Shown one piece after another: positions 9,648-23,601 of a DNA stretch of 64,000 nt (positions within the stretch are counted from its first letter, which is position 1; each line of letters begins with the position of its first letter). Both the position numbers and the translations under genes were made by a program. Under the pieces are notes generated by a model, which had not been told where the DNA came from, ran no database searches, and saw only the letters and a program-made list of their open reading frames with translations. Source of the stretch: Persicaria tinctoria (lineage: Eukaryota > Streptophyta > Magnoliopsida > Caryophyllales > Polygonaceae). Where the stretch lies: the NCBI GenBank assembly GCA_037127255.1, contig JBANSL010000003.1, forward strand, positions 48,522,814-48,586,813. Reading direction: 5' to 3'.

Positions 9648-11904
9648 TGTTGTTGCAGGAGTAAGTCAAGTATAGAATAGAATATGGTTTAGAACGACTC
9701 CCCTGTCTCAGCAAATAATTACAAGACTTCCTCCCGTTGTAGTAAGAGAAAAGTCAGGATCGAATCCACGAGGAAGCACGTCAGTAGTTCTCAGGTAGCT
9801 ATCAGATTCTCACAACAGCAGAGCAGAAACACAGGCAGAAGCAGAAATAAAACAGAAACAAATTATCCCGGCAAGGGCAGCTAAAATAAAAGCAAATAAA
9901 AGACAGAAATAAAAGCTAAGAAAATAAAGAACAAAAGCAAAAACGAAAGCAAAGACAGAAAGTAACTCGAGGACACAGAAGCTGGTCGATCTCGACAAGC
10001 TGTCCTCCAGGTCGATAAGACAGTAACGAAAACAGAAAGTAAAAAGCAATCAACTCGACAAGGTCAGGCAACTCGACCTCGACAAGAGGTACTCGACTTC
10101 GACAAAGAAAGGTAAAGACAGAAACTTGAAAATCGACAAAGACAGAAGCAAATCAACTCGACCTAGACGAAGCCCTACTCGACTTCGACCACGGTTCCTC
10201 GAGATCGACAAAGCCTTCGTCTATGTCGACTAGAACAGAAACTTAAAAGAATGTAAATTGCAATTGCTCAAACTCAGCTTTTCGACAGAAAATAAATCAA
10301 TATATTAAAAGACCTCCAAGGCTAGGGTTTCAATATCACAACGGTAACCATGCAAAACAACACATAAAGGCACAAAAGATCATGTTTTCCATCAAATAAC
10401 TTTCGTTATTAACAACTAGGCATATAGAGGCTCTCGCATAAACCCTAATTGTTACTAACCCTTTTTCACATAATTAATCCAAGTTGCATTAAGATCACTT
10501 TCGCTTCAATAATACAAACAAGGATCACCTTCAACTCTCGCAAAAAAATCATGCTCACATGGCCACCGTCTGACCTTTATCGCATCGCCTCACATGGCCA
10601 CCGTCGGGCTCACCCCAGCCCCAGAAGTGGGTGGACTACTCACGCCTCATCGCAATTGCAGACATTGATTGATGAAAGAAACTAACTTGCATAAACTAAA
10701 TTCAAAGCCTTTACAATCTTGGCAATCAACTTTCGTTGTAAGCCAAAACCCTAAAAACCTTAAACTCCTAAACCGCTCTGTGGAACTACTTACTTCTCTC
10801 TCCAATTGAATGAATAAAACTGAGCCCCTAGGGCCTTATTTATAGGCTTCATTCCCTAGCTATTCTAGGAAAGAAGATATCTATCTATATCTAAATTGCT
10901 TGAAAGATAAATAAATGTTTTAAGGGAAATAAATCCTTAAGGAAAAGATAAAACTAATTAGGGTAGGTATGTCTTCATGTTGATAGATTCCGCCTTCCAT
11001 GGATAGACTTGATAGATCTCGATAGATTTCAGCAACTTCGGATAGAATTTTCCGCCTTCGGCATCAAGGAACTCCAATCCTACTCGGACAAGGCTAGTCG
11101 AGAAGGTTCTGGAAGCTGGTCTAGTCGACCTCGACAAGGTCCCGTCGACCTCGAGTAGGGTTAGTCGTCTCGGCTTGCTGGTGCTCGATGTGCTCGGACA
11201 TGGGCTCCTGGGTGCTTGTCGACCTCGAGTTGGTCTCGTCGATCTCGAGTAAGGTTGGTCTTGTCGACTGGCTCTGCTCGAGTAAGTCTAGTCGACTGGC
11301 TCGGACAAGGAGTCAAGCTCTCGTCGACCTCGACAAGGGCTCCTCGAGGTCGAGTTGGGTGTTGCTTCCGCTTCCGCGAGCTGGCTCTTCCACTGGCAGC
11401 GAGTGGCTTGATCCGCGGCAGCGACTTTCCTTTTCCGCTGCAGCGAGTCTCCTTGGTCGTCCTCGGCTAGCTCTCCTCGACGACTCCGGGCATGGGTGTC
11501 TGGGCTTCGTCGACCTAGACTAGTGCTTGTCTAGGTCGAGTAGGGTTCCGGAGCTCGGGGAGCTTGGTTTCTCGAGCAGGCTTGCTCGACTATGGCTGCT
11601 CGGCCATGGCTCGTCTAGGTCGAGTAGGGCCCACTCGATGTCGACTAGACTTGGCTCTCCGATTTGTTCCGCTACTTTGACCTTGGACTTCTGTAGCGGT
11701 TTTCCGAGCTTTTCCGACCTTCTGTAGAATTGCTGTAAATGCCTCGATTTCTGCGATTTAAACAGAAACTGGTGTAAATTCCATAATTTTGGCAAATAAA
11801 CATAAACTACACAGATTCTGTACTATCTTAACCCAAATGCATGAAATGTATACAGAAATCGATATAAAAGTTGCTGTAAAACATGGCAGATTCCGCTCAC
11901 AACA
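9648..11904 (-). mobile_element. solo LTR with ACACA target duplication
   Basis: Begins TGTTGTTGC and ends CACAACA, flanked on both sides by ACACA (9643-9647 and 11905-11909). Its left end resembles the LTR at 15,797 (TGTTGTGGGAGG; shared ACAAGACTTCCTCCC and GAGGAAGCACGTC words), so it belongs to the same Athila-like family. On the minus strand a TATAAATAAGG box lies near 10,838, with a dense TCGA-palindrome cluster upstream (11,095-11,660) and a second cluster in the leader (9,980-10,235). No internal region remains, so the element was lost by LTR recombination. It sits inside the tail of the Tat element. Confidence 0.85.
11095..11660. repeat. TCGA-palindrome swarm in U3 of the solo LTR
   Basis: More than two dozen TCGA tetramers, mostly paired as TCGACNTCGA or TCGAGTNGG-type words (for example GTCGACCTCGAC, GTCGATCTCGAG). 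At 11,375-11,450 they are joined by CGCTG/CAGCGA words of the kind that fill the LTRs of the element at 44,840. The swarm lies upstream of the minus-strand TATA box. Confidence 0.8.
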
Positions 11905-11974
11905 ACACACCACGAGTATAACACGTGTTGAAGGTCGAACACCACGTGGCACCACATGCAAGGGTGTCTCGGAT

Positions 11975-11985
11975 CTATAAATAGG
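11975..11985 (+). promoter_or_regulatory. TATA box in the Tat tail
   Basis: CTATAAATAGG on +, in the segment that resumes after the solo LTR, preceded by CACGTG-containing words. It is a plausible core promoter of the Tat LTR. Confidence 0.4.
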
Positions 11986-12334
11986 AAAAAACCTCATAAC
12001 AAAAAGGACTTTTTGGAAAACTGGAGAGAGGAAGAGGGCGGAACATGACACAGTGAACCCAGAAGAAAGAAGAACGAGAAGCTGTCATACGCGTGGAAAG
12101 AAGCCTGATAAATTGAAAAGAGTCTACATCGTTCATAATGTCAAACTCCGTGGACGAAAACCCTGTCCGTCTTTAGTGTAAAATTCTATTAAGGACTGTT
12201 ATTAATAAATCTCAAGACATTCTACAACGACAGGTAAACGAGTCAAGTTTCCAAATTGTCTAGAAAAACTTGATAAGGGAACCGTCCTTCATAATTAGCT
12301 TTAATTAACTTAACTTCCCGCGGCACAGGTTGGG

Positions 12335-12357
12335 CCGCGTCGATTTTTTCGACGCGG
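12335..12357. repeat. perfect hairpin CCGCGTCGA / TCGACGCGG
   Basis: Nine-bp perfect arms separated by five T residues, in the last CGCG-rich part of the Tat tail. Confidence 0.8.
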
Positions 12358-12420
12358 GTCAGGTAAGTCCGTCGTGAAGATTGGTCATTTCATTAGGTAG
12401 GTTCCCGTGCCCCACTAAAA

Positions 12421-12850
12421 ATGGTGGTCTCTAGTGATCGGGGCTTTTTCAAGGCCGACTTCTCCGCTTGTGCTCAAGGACCATCAATTTGGGGGCCCCT
12501 TACATGGAAGGGGAGGAATGACGTTATCTTTAGGCAAGAGGTGTTCAATGCTAACGCTTGTGCAGACTCGATTATTGCTTGTTGTCGATCGAGAAACTCT
12601 GCAAGGTGGACGAGTAAGCCACTTGTAAAGAGGCTTGGCATACGGGGGGGCTGAGAGCTTAGGAGGGGGTGGGTTAGAGAAGGCTTGGAGTTTAGATGTT
12701 AGTTTAGATGTTATTATCCTGGTAGACACACTTTTGGGGGTGGTATATATGGGAGTGGTCGTTTGGGTATATGTCACCTTATTTTTACATAAGACCCTTT
12801 GTATGGTCTTAGTTTTTGTAACCTTAGTTTAACCACCATATCTATATATT
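12421..12850 (+). mobile_element. 3' fragment of an L1-type LINE
   Basis: A short frame (to 12,654) with TWKGRNDVIFRQEVFNANAC and ADSIIACCRSRNSARW matches the C-terminal zinc/RNase-like end of plant LINE ORF2. The LINE at 31,364 has the equivalent LARNRLIFQ and RIIEACRIRILAR. A G/T-rich 3'UTR follows to about 12,850 with no clear poly(A). 5' truncated and inactive. Confidence 0.6.
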
Positions 12851-13034
12851 TACCGGTTCAAGTAGTATGCAAGCTCAGCTGATAAGTTATTGGTTGCATA
12901 GTATCCTTTGCCTTTCTTCTTCTTCTTTCCAGCTCTCATCCTTCGCAGATTAGCTTGCCACGGGGCCTTACATCCCCTTAAATATTTATTAAATTTATTA
13001 ATGGACAGAGGAGGAGTTGAAATCATACCTAGAC
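12851..13034. other. junction, no gene seen
   Basis: AT-rich DNA between the LINE fragment and the Athila-like protease region. Confidence 0.4.
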
Positions 13035-15719
13035 TTACCTTTTCGTGCCCAAAACAGAAATCTTCGGGCTTAGGGTTGGTTGATGTCGAGTAGATCTAGT
13101 CGACGTCGAGTAAAGGGACCCCATACTTGGACTCTTGGCAAGTCGGGTGTTCGGCAAAGGAAGTCGACTTCGAGTAGGTTTGGTCGAAGTCGAGTTGTTT
13201 GGTTGACATCGAGGAACCTTGGTCGATGTCGAGCAGTTGTTTGGCGCCTTCCTCCGTTGTTGTTTGCTCGCCCCATGGTTGCTTATGCTTTTCACCTCCA
13301 GCAATGGGACTTCCTCCTTTGTAGGGCCAAAAGAGAAATCTAAGATCTCGTCGTCTATCGTGAAGGTGAGCAATCGCTGCTTTACGCTGATTTTAGCATC
13401 TGTAGTAGCTAGGAATGGTCTACCAAGAATAATAGGGGGCTAGTAGGATCTTCAGCACAATCTATAATAAGGAAATCAGCGGGGATATAGAACTTACCAA
13501 ACAGGACAGGGACATTATCGACCATACCTGTAGGGATGACCACTGTATTGTTTGTCATGTATAGCTTGGCATCCACAGGCTCTATGGACCCTATCTTCAC
13601 CTTTTGCCAGATCGATAAGGGCATGATACTCACGCTTTCTCCTAAATCACACAAGGCCTCATATTTATATTGTCCAAATACCACAACCACAGTAATAGAA
13701 AACTTACCAGGGTCAGGTCTCTTCTCAAGGAAATTCATCCTTTTGCATTCGCTGGCGATTTCCGTGATTGATCGCTTCTTTCTAAAGATCTCCTTGAGGA
13801 ACTTGACATAAGCAGGCATCTCTTGAAGAGCTTCTATAAAAGGAATTGAAACATTCAGTTCTTGAAGCATCTTAACAAAGCGTTTAAACCTACCTGTAGT
13901 GGGATCTTTCAGCGCCTTGGAAGGGAACGGAAGCATCTTCTTCTGTTTCGGAGCCAGAACAGATGTCGGAGGTGTTGTGGAGTCCTCGACTTTGAGTAGT
14001 TTTTCCTCGACTTCGACTAGATCTTCCTCGACGACGAGTAAAGGAGTCGACTTCGAGTTCTGTTAATGCGCAGAAGCTTCCTCATCGGCGTGGAGTTGGC
14101 CGACTTCGGGTACCTCTACTCGATGTCGAGTAGTCCGGTCGACATCGACTTGATTCTGCTCAATGTCGAGTAACTTCTTAGCTTCGTCCTGCTACCTTCC
14201 GACCTCTGGCTCGCGTAGTTGGTGCCCGCTCCTGAACTTTACAGCCGCGACGTGTCCGGTCTTCCCCTTGAGATTTGGTTCTGTCTGCCCAGGGTGTTGC
14301 CCGGTCGGTCGTGGAATTTGTGCCGCGAATTGACCCATCTGGGTCTCAATGTTCCTCTTCCAGATGTCCAGTTCTCCAAATCTTGTATTGATGTTTTAGA
14401 GCTGATTGTTGATGGCGATATTGGCTTGCTTGCTTTCTACTTGATTCCGGCGCATCTCATCGAGGATCATCTGTAGATTATCCTTCCGCTGATCCCTTTC
14501 TGGATGTCCAAGAGCTCTGTATGGCGGGGGGTTCCTCGGGGCACCTTAGTTCCACTATGGTTGATAGAAACTTTGGTCCCCCATATAGCGGTTGGGACCC
14601 CCTACGTAAGCTACCTCTTCGTGAGTTTCTGCCATCTTGACTTGCTCTGTATGTGGGCACTCTGTAGTGGTGTGCCGCTGTGAGCCACATTCAATGCAGG
14701 GCTGGTTGACAGAAAGATACTTGACTTGCTTGAGGAGCTTCCGATTTTGATCTCTGTAGTACTACTTCTTGACATCTGGATCAATCTCCTTAGAATGCTC
14801 ATAGAGGGGCATGGATGGGGTTGGCCTGGCATAGGCATTCTCGTCATAGTTTGTCGGAGCCCCATACTTATTGTCAAAGTTGGTGAGCTTTTCGAGGATA
14901 GCCCATGCGTCAGCTGGTGGCATCGTCAAATACTCATATTGAGTATATTGGTTGATCATATCCTTAGCATCCAAATCAAGAGAATTGTAGAAGATCTCCT
15001 GAATGACATATGGTGGTTGCCCATGTGTAGGGCAAGATCTCAGCAGGTCTTTGTATCGTTCCCATGCTTTTGCTAGCGGCTCCCTAAGCTTCTGCTTGAA
15101 AGCTGTAATCTTCTGGCGGAGGAGCGCTGTCTTGGCAGGAGGAAAGAATTTATTAAGAAATGTCTGCCTTACCTCGACCCATTTTGTGAGGGAATGTGGA
15201 GTCAGTCCTTCAAGCCACTTCAATGTTGGACCGGCAAGAGACCAACGAAAAGCTTTCATCTTGACATATTCTAGAGTAGTACCTTCAGCAAGAGTATGGC
15301 ACATATCAGAAAAATTGGTAATATGTTCAAGGCATTCATTAAACCTTCCGTAAAAAGCATTGTTTTTTAATTTCAATAAGGAAGGCAATGCGAATCTCAA
15401 AATTATTTTCAGGGATTAGAATAGCCGATTCAGGCACGACAAGAGTCGGGTGCATGTAATCCTCTGCAGTGGTAGGGAATTGGGCAAGCTCAGTCTCCGT
15501 CTGCCTCCTCAGTTCAGCTTCCTGCTCAGTGTGTGCTCTTTCAGCGGCGAGAGCAGTATCTTTGGCTTCTATCTCCGCTTGAAGCCTCTCTATCAGCTGT
15601 GCTTGTGTTTCTGCGGCCGCCATGGCTCTTTTCAATTTAGCGTGGACGTGTATAAGGCGTTCTGGATCGTCAAAGGCGTCAAACTCAGGTTGTTGACCAG
15701 AACATCGCATACACTGCAA
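13035..15719 (-). pseudogene. Athila-like gag-protease, broken
   Basis: Reading on the minus strand from 15,719: an N-terminal coiled coil (LIERLQAEIEAKD, ETELAQFP). A frameshift near 15,370-15,400 leads into a retrotransposon gag domain (WVEVRQTFLNKFFPPAKTALL, AWERYKDLLRSCPTHGQPP). A frame-disrupted zinc knuckle follows near 14,680. Next comes an aspartic protease (PFIEALQEMPAYVKFLKEI, then ALCDLGESVSIMPLSIWQKV with the DLG active-site motif, and IPADFLIIDC). Another frameshift at about 13,435 precedes LATTDAKISV. TCGA words interrupt the coding region at 13,075-13,235 and 13,980-14,180. RT and integrase are missing. Confidence 0.8.
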
Positions 15720-15775
15720 AAAGAAAACTTAAAGGAAAACGTGAGATCTAACTACCTAAGGCGTGAATGATTGCT

Positions 15776-15793
15776 TCCCCGGCAACGGTGCCA
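15776..15793 (-). other. primer-binding site, tRNA-Asp type
   Basis: The minus strand reads TGGCACCGTTGCCGGGGA, complementary (one mismatch) to the 3' end of plant tRNA-Asp. It lies 3 bp from the LTR, which ends CCCACAACA on the minus strand. Confidence 0.85.
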
Positions 15794-15796
15794 ATT

Positions 15797-17300
15797 TGTT
15801 GTGGGAGGAAATCGAGTTCAAAATATAATAAAATAGATCAAACCGGATTATGCCCACGCAAATGATTACAAGACTTCCTCCCGATGTAGCAACAGGAAGT
15901 CATGATTGATCCTCGAGGAAGCACGTCGGCGGATCCTAGGCAGCGGAAGAATCTCACAAGTGGTTGTCGACTTCAGAAGTACTCGATCTCGACCAAGGGT
16001 AGTCGACAGGGGGTCAAGCACAGTCGAATCCGAGCAAACAAGAGACATTGAGTTTGGTCGATCTCGAGGAGACTGCTCGATGTCGAGTTAGCTGGTCGTA
16101 GTCAAGGAAGCCTGGTCGATTTCGAGTAACCTGCAGAGACAGAAGCAACAGCGATCTGCTTGATCGAGAATGAGTAGTCGACGTCGACCAGATTTGGTCG
16201 AAATCGAGGAGAACATAAACTTAAACGAATGCAAATTTCGAAATAAACTATTTATGAAAAAGAACTTCCAAGATCGGGGTTTGCAACAACGATAACCAAA
16301 AATGCATAAGGCAAGATAAATAACGATAATTATGCAAATCACATCGAAGGATCAAGCTTTCGCCTTTTCCAACAATTAGACAACTCTTTCAAGAAACCCT
16401 AATTGTATCTGCCGATTTTATGTTTATAATCCAAGTTATTAACATGGATCTCTATTAAATAGGTAATAAACATACTAAAGGTAGTAGATGTTCAAAACAT
16501 AATAAAGGTCGGATCATTAACTTAAACACGCATGGCTATCGCCGGGCTCACCCTGACCCTAGAAGTGGGTGGACTACTCGCTCTTCATCACAAGAAAAGA
16601 CATCAATAATAAAAGGAAATAACTTTGCATTAATAAACTAAAATAGAGCTTACAACCGATTGGAGCCAAATCCGCTCTCGCCTCTTAACTCATCTCGGCC
16701 ACACACACTGTCTCTCTCTCTCTACTTCTCTCTAGCTTGGAATGAATAAAAATCAGCCCTATATGCTTTATTTATAGACTTCTAATCCTTGCTAATCAAG
16801 GAAGGAAATTCTATCTATATCTAAAGATAAAACTTTTAATAAAAAGGAACATTTATCTTAAAAGGAAAATAACTAAATATCTTCTTATGGTAGATAAATC
16901 CTTCTCTCCATAGATAGATCTTGATAAAATAGGATAGATCCGGCCTTGCTTCGTGCCCAAGGAATCAACTCGACTTCAGACTGGCCCAACGGACTCGCGG
17001 GCCAAAGAAAGTTTTGGTCGACGTCGAGTAAGTTGCTCGATCTCGGGAAGCTTTGGGGTTTGGTCGATGTCGAGCAAGCATGTCGATATCGAGTAACTTT
17101 AAGCTCGAGTTGTCTTCTTCTTCCGTCCTCGATCAGTCTGCTTTTCCTCGAGCTCGGGTGTGCTTCTAGCTCTTGGTCGATATCGAGTAACTTTATCAAC
17201 ATCGAGTTGAGTCGAGCTCGAGTTCTCTTCATCTTCGGTTCTCGACTTGGTTCTTCTCTCAGCGGTAATCGATGTCGAGTAAATCTACTCGAGATCGAGG
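15797..17300 (-). mobile_element. 5' LTR of the Athila-like element
   Basis: Starts TGTTGTGGGAGG next to the primer site. Related by eye to the solo LTR at 9648. A minus-strand TATAAATAAAG box is near 16,768. TCGA swarms lie downstream (15,965-16,210) and upstream (16,970-17,300) of it. The right end is not defined, since gypsy sequence begins near 17,305, so the LTR is probably truncated. Confidence 0.65.
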
Positions 17301-17304
17301 AGAA

Positions 17305-18709
17305 TCAATCCTTCGTCTTCTTCTTATGGTTTTGTCCCGGAATGGCTCCAAATTCTTTAATATTAAACCAAAACTTATGTAGACCCATTGGGACAATGCA
17401 CCAAGAACCAACTTGAATGACACCAAAACCAACCCTATACAACCTTACACAACCATGGCTGACCATGGAAGCATTAAGTTCCTCTCTTATCTTCTTAGCT
17501 TGTGACCTTGTGATAGGTCCATTTCCATGTCCGAAATGAGGTGCATCAGGTAGTTCTTGTGATGGTCCTCCATTATTCTCCCCTTCCTGGAAAAGATTCG
17601 ACCTCGAATCCATGTCTTCATCCTCATCTAGGTAGGGGGTGAGATCGGCGACATTGAATGTTGCACAAACTCCATAGTCACCCGGTAGGTCAATCCTGTA
17701 GGCATTATCCCCAAATAGTTACAATACCTTGAATGGACCATCTCCTCGAGGAGCGAGCTTAGACTTGTGTTTTTTTTGGAAATTACTCCTTTCGCAAATG
17801 CACCCAAACTAGATCACCGGGGAAAAATCATCTTGCGACGCCCCTTGTTGGCTCGTTTGGCATTCTCTTCGGCCTTTTGAAATAGTCAGACACGAGTACG
17901 CTCATGAAGCTCCCGAATGAATTCCACCTGTTTTCCTGCATCAAAGTCTTCTTTCTCCCTCATGGGAGAAAGAATCCTCCAAAAGTGGTTATAAGCAAAC
18001 TCCGGTTATAAGCAAACTAGTACCATAAACACACTCAAATGGTGTAAGCTTAGTAGATGAATGCACAGTTCGGTTATTATCAAACTCCACATGAGGCAAA
18101 GCATCCTCCCGCAGCCTCAAATTGTTCCTAATGATGGCCCTAAGGATGGTAGTAAGGGTCCTATTGGTTACCTCCGTTTTCCCATCGGTTTGCGGGTGAT
18201 TAGAGGTGGAAAACAGCAACTTCGTCCCTAGTTTACCCCAAAGAGTCCCCCAAAAGTGGTTAAGAAATTTCACATCCCGATCGCTCACTATAGTCTTAGG
18301 TACTCCATGGGGCCTAACAATCTCTCTAAAGAAAAGGTTAGCTACATTGGAAGCATCATCGGTCTTATGGAAAGCAATAAAGTGAGCCATCTTAGAGAAA
18401 CGGTCAACGACCACAAAGATCGAATCCCTCCCCTTCTTAGTCCTAGGCAACCCAAAAATAAAGTCCATGGATATGTCCTCCCAAGGGGCTGTAGGAATTA
18501 GCAATGAACAATACAAGCCGTGGGGTTGTAACCTAGACTTAGCCTTCAAACAATCAACACATCTCTTAACAAAATGTTCTACGTCTCGAAGCATGCGAGG
18601 CCAAAAGAAATATGTGTGTAGCATATGATAGGTCTTATCCCTCCCAAAATGGCCCATCAATCCTCCTCTATGGGCTTCCTCAACCAATAAGAGCCTAAGG
18701 TGTAACACC
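17305..18709 (-). pseudogene. gypsy integrase and post-integrase tail
   Basis: From 18,709 down: [23 protein letters not shown] finger ([11 protein letters not shown]), core [17 protein letters not shown] and [16 protein letters not shown]. All three catalytic acidic residues (D, D, E) are present. The frame breaks near 17,989, where a short direct duplication (TATAAGCAAACT) occurs. Further down come degraded post-integrase sequence and the characteristic tail SRSNLFQEGENNGG and GPITRSQAKKI. Upstream pol sequence stops abruptly at 18,709. Its natural continuation (RNase H) is at 26,159-26,541 in the same orientation, so the two are probably halves of one element. Confidence 0.8.
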
Positions 18710-21534
18710 CCCTTTTTAGATCCCAAAGGAGTGTTGCAGCGCCAGTGAATCCGCGGACTTTAATGTCTTTGAATTCACCTGAGACTTATAGGGACATGCA
18801 ACCATGCTCCCATAAACAAGATGATAATTTAAGCAATTAAAATAAAATATGCGGAAGTCGATTAAATATAGTTTAAAATTTATGATCACAATCACATAAA
18901 AATACCAAAACCATAAAGTATGAATAACTCCAAAATAGCTGAAACTAAAGTAGTAATGTGGAAACTTCAGGGGTTCAAAAACCTAGTAAAAGATTCAATA
19001 AATGATAGCCTGCTCTTCAACTCTCTCCTGCTCCGCTGCTTGCACTAGACCTGTGGAATATGGTCTGGTGTTTCGTGAGAACGAAGGACACCAGCCATCC
19101 AATAAATAGGATGGTTAGTACAATAAAGACTAGCAAATGATAGGGAAAATGTTCAGACTTTAACCTTACAGTGACCATAAAACGGTATGTCTCAGGTTAA
19201 GGGAATGACACGAATATTTATAGTAGAAACTAGATGAAAATGGAACCTTACAGTGACCATAAAACGGTATGTTTTATCACCCCGCAGAGAATGCATTCCG
19301 GGATGGTGTTTCATGAAACCTTGTAAGGCGGTGGCTTAACGAACCACAACCTGCAAGTCAGTCTACTGCATAACTTGCCAAAGGCATATAGCCACTCGCA
19401 TCACGTGGTGCGCATTTTAACATTTATCATACCTAAGCATCACGTGGTGCCTATCTTAACTTATCATACTTAAACAGTTTATACTAGGTGATCATGATAA
19501 TGACATTAAACCAAACAGGGACAAGCATGGATAATTCAAAGGATCTTACTATCACATGCCACTAGTTTGCATGAAAGAACAAGCAGAATATCATGCACTT
19601 TAGGAAGAAGAAAATGGGCAACCTTTACTTATCTCGAGTTATAAACAAACAAATCACATTTAATACTATAACACTATAATTACTTTAATAATAATTGCCC
19701 ATTTATTTAACTCATGCCAATTTATGATTAAAAAGATAAATTACATCAAACAGACGGGTATGCAATTTATCGAAATTGGCAAGGAAATTGGCCACAGGGC
19801 CGCATTCGATACAAAAGAATTTTGAAAGGCACAACAAAAGAATCACGAAACACGCAAAGGGCGTTTGAACGAAATCACTTGCCTTAAACTTCGATGATCA
19901 GCTGATGACAACCAGGCGATATTTTGCACCTACTGAATCCAACGGAAAAAAGAATATTAATATTGATATTTTATAAGATTAACTTTACTTAACTCAATTC
20001 GAAATTGAATTAATTCTATAAAGTTAAATATCTATACCAATATGAATTCCTCAAGAAGCGGGATCCGGCGTGAGTGCTTCGAGATTTTCTTGGTGTCGCT
20101 GAAACTGGCAAGAATCGAATCGTTTAGAAACATTGGCCGGTTAACTTAATAAATAATTAACTTAGGGCCAGAAACGTGAATAGACTAAAATAAAGGGGAG
20201 TTCTTGTAAATTTTGTAAAAGAAATCAAATCCTGATTTCTTCGATCCGAATTTCACGTACAGACAACGCGCGGCTGTTCGTGGGCGTCGCGATGGGCTAT
20301 GGCGGTGATCCGAGACGAAGGCGGCGGGCTGCAGTGGCTCGATCCCGGTGGCTCAGATCGCCGGCGGCGGGGGCTGCGGAGGTCCGGCGTCCACTGTTCG
20401 CGATCGAGTTGAGAGAGGAGGATGCGGTGCGCTCACGGCTCTGCTTCACAAGAGAGGAGACGGTGAGGGCGGCTCGATTGCAGTGGTGGACTGCTGTGGG
20501 TGCGGCGGCTGCTCACGGTGACTCCCTTGCAGGCGGTGGTGGTCTGCGGCAATCGAAGCTGCTTGGAGAGAGAGAGAGGACGAGGCGGCTGCGGGTTGAA
20601 TTAGGAGGCAAGGATAATGGATGACGGTGACATGAGAGACGGTGAGGGCGAGAGCTTTGTTTGACTGATGCAAAATACCGAGAGCTCTCCCCTCTATCTA
20701 CAAGGTTGAAATTGCAGAGGAAGAGATTGATCAGATAAATTTTGAGGAGATCTTGGCTCGGTTGGTTAAGATTGGGATAAACTCCAGTGAGTTTATCTCG
20801 AAAGAAAAAATAAAACTTAAGAAATAATGAAGGTTTATATTGTAGAAATACAATATGTATTTGATTATATATATATATATATATAATATATTATATATAA
20901 TAGCGGAAAGAAATATTATTTAATTTAACCTTATAAATTAAATAGCAAGAATGTTTAGAGAATAAAATTAGAATAATATATTATATATCTTATGTGAATT
21001 TATTAGTTTCCTAAATTCACATAGTATAATATAATATTATTTAAGAAAATATCCCAAAAATAATTTGGGGTATTTCTAAAAGCATGTAAAATAAGAGTAT
21101 TAAATCCTAGAAGATACGGTTGGAATCTAAAATCTTGATGTGAATCAACTACAAATTCAGAAGGGAGAATAAACTTACGAGAATAAACTTACGAGAATGT
21201 TGAAAAGATGACTTGTACGAGTGTTCATTATAGCAAGCTCCTAGCTCCCATTTGGAAGTTTGTGCAAAGATTGAAGATTCTGAAAGAATATTTATAATTA
21301 GGAGACTATGATGAATAAGTATGCAGGCAGCACTATGCAAAAATAAATATTCCCTAGAACAGAACAACTATAAATTAGTCAATAAGGGATAGCTTTAGCA
21401 AAGAAAAATCTATCTATGTTCAAAGTCTGAATAGGAAATTATCCCATAATCAATGTATCATGTTTCTATCAAATGTCAACTCCGTCAGATCACATCCTTA
21501 GCCCAAGGCACAAACCACAATATAGAGTAAATAC
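18701..21534. other. LTR-like edge and unassigned DNA
   Basis: Starts TGTAACACCCCC, a common start of plant gypsy LTRs, at the point where pol is cut. It contains a duplicated CAGTGACCATAAAACGGTAT word (near 19,170 and 19,250), two CATCACGTGGTG palindromes (19,395 and 19,438), a GC-rich stretch 20,270-20,640 and a TA microsatellite near 20,865. The long frames in the GC-rich part look like leader sequence, not genes. No right LTR end was found. Confidence 0.35.
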
Positions 21535-22022
21535 CTGATTATAATTGACCAGAGGTTCATCATAGTTAGGAGCTGAAGGAGTTCTGAACTTGGGACATGC
21601 ATATGAGAAGCTCATCAAAATGAGAAAGTGCCTCATCATTCCACCGTTGCATTCTACTCATTTTCTCACCATACTTCTCTCGCAGCTGAGAGTTCACATT
21701 TTCATCTACAAGCTTTACTTGGGGACAAAGGGTCAGAGAAATTGCAAGTAAGGCATACATCTGCTCATTCTTCTTTAGTATTTGCTCATACTGTGGGGAT
21801 TTTTGATGATACTGCTTCGTCTTCAGTATATATATAAAAGAATTTTATTAAACTCACGTACTGCCTCAACATATCTGTCATAGTGAAAAAAGCATATCAT
21901 GGTTACTGACAATATAACCAATCAGAAAACTAAAGAATAAGTGCTAACCATGAAAAATAGTGCCGAAATTAAGAAAGACCTGCTAAGGCCAAATCAACTA
22001 GGGAGTGGGGGATCGTAGGCAA

Positions 22023-23601
<1,579 letters not shown>

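Larger units (their letters stand above)
1..12420 (+). mobile_element. Tat-lineage Ty3/gypsy retrotransposon, 3' portion with cargo
   Basis: The window opens inside pol of a gypsy element. The order RNase H, a second unrelated RNase H, then integrase is characteristic of the plant Tat lineage (Retand/Ogre/Grande relatives). Downstream of pol come a tandem array, small genes and an antisense gene. Tandem arrays and antisense extra ORFs between pol and the 3' LTR are known for this lineage. The right limit is inferred: CGCG-rich octamers run from base 1 to about 12,360 and drop off after that. A solo LTR (9648-11904) interrupts the tail. I could not find a clear polypurine tract or 3' LTR boundary, so whether 3-12 kb all belongs to one element is inference. 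Confidence 0.6.

Noticed and set aside
20280..20624. 114-aa GC-rich + strand ORF
   Set aside because: Arg/Ala/Gly-rich low complexity with equally open reverse frames; typical of GC-rich leader DNA.
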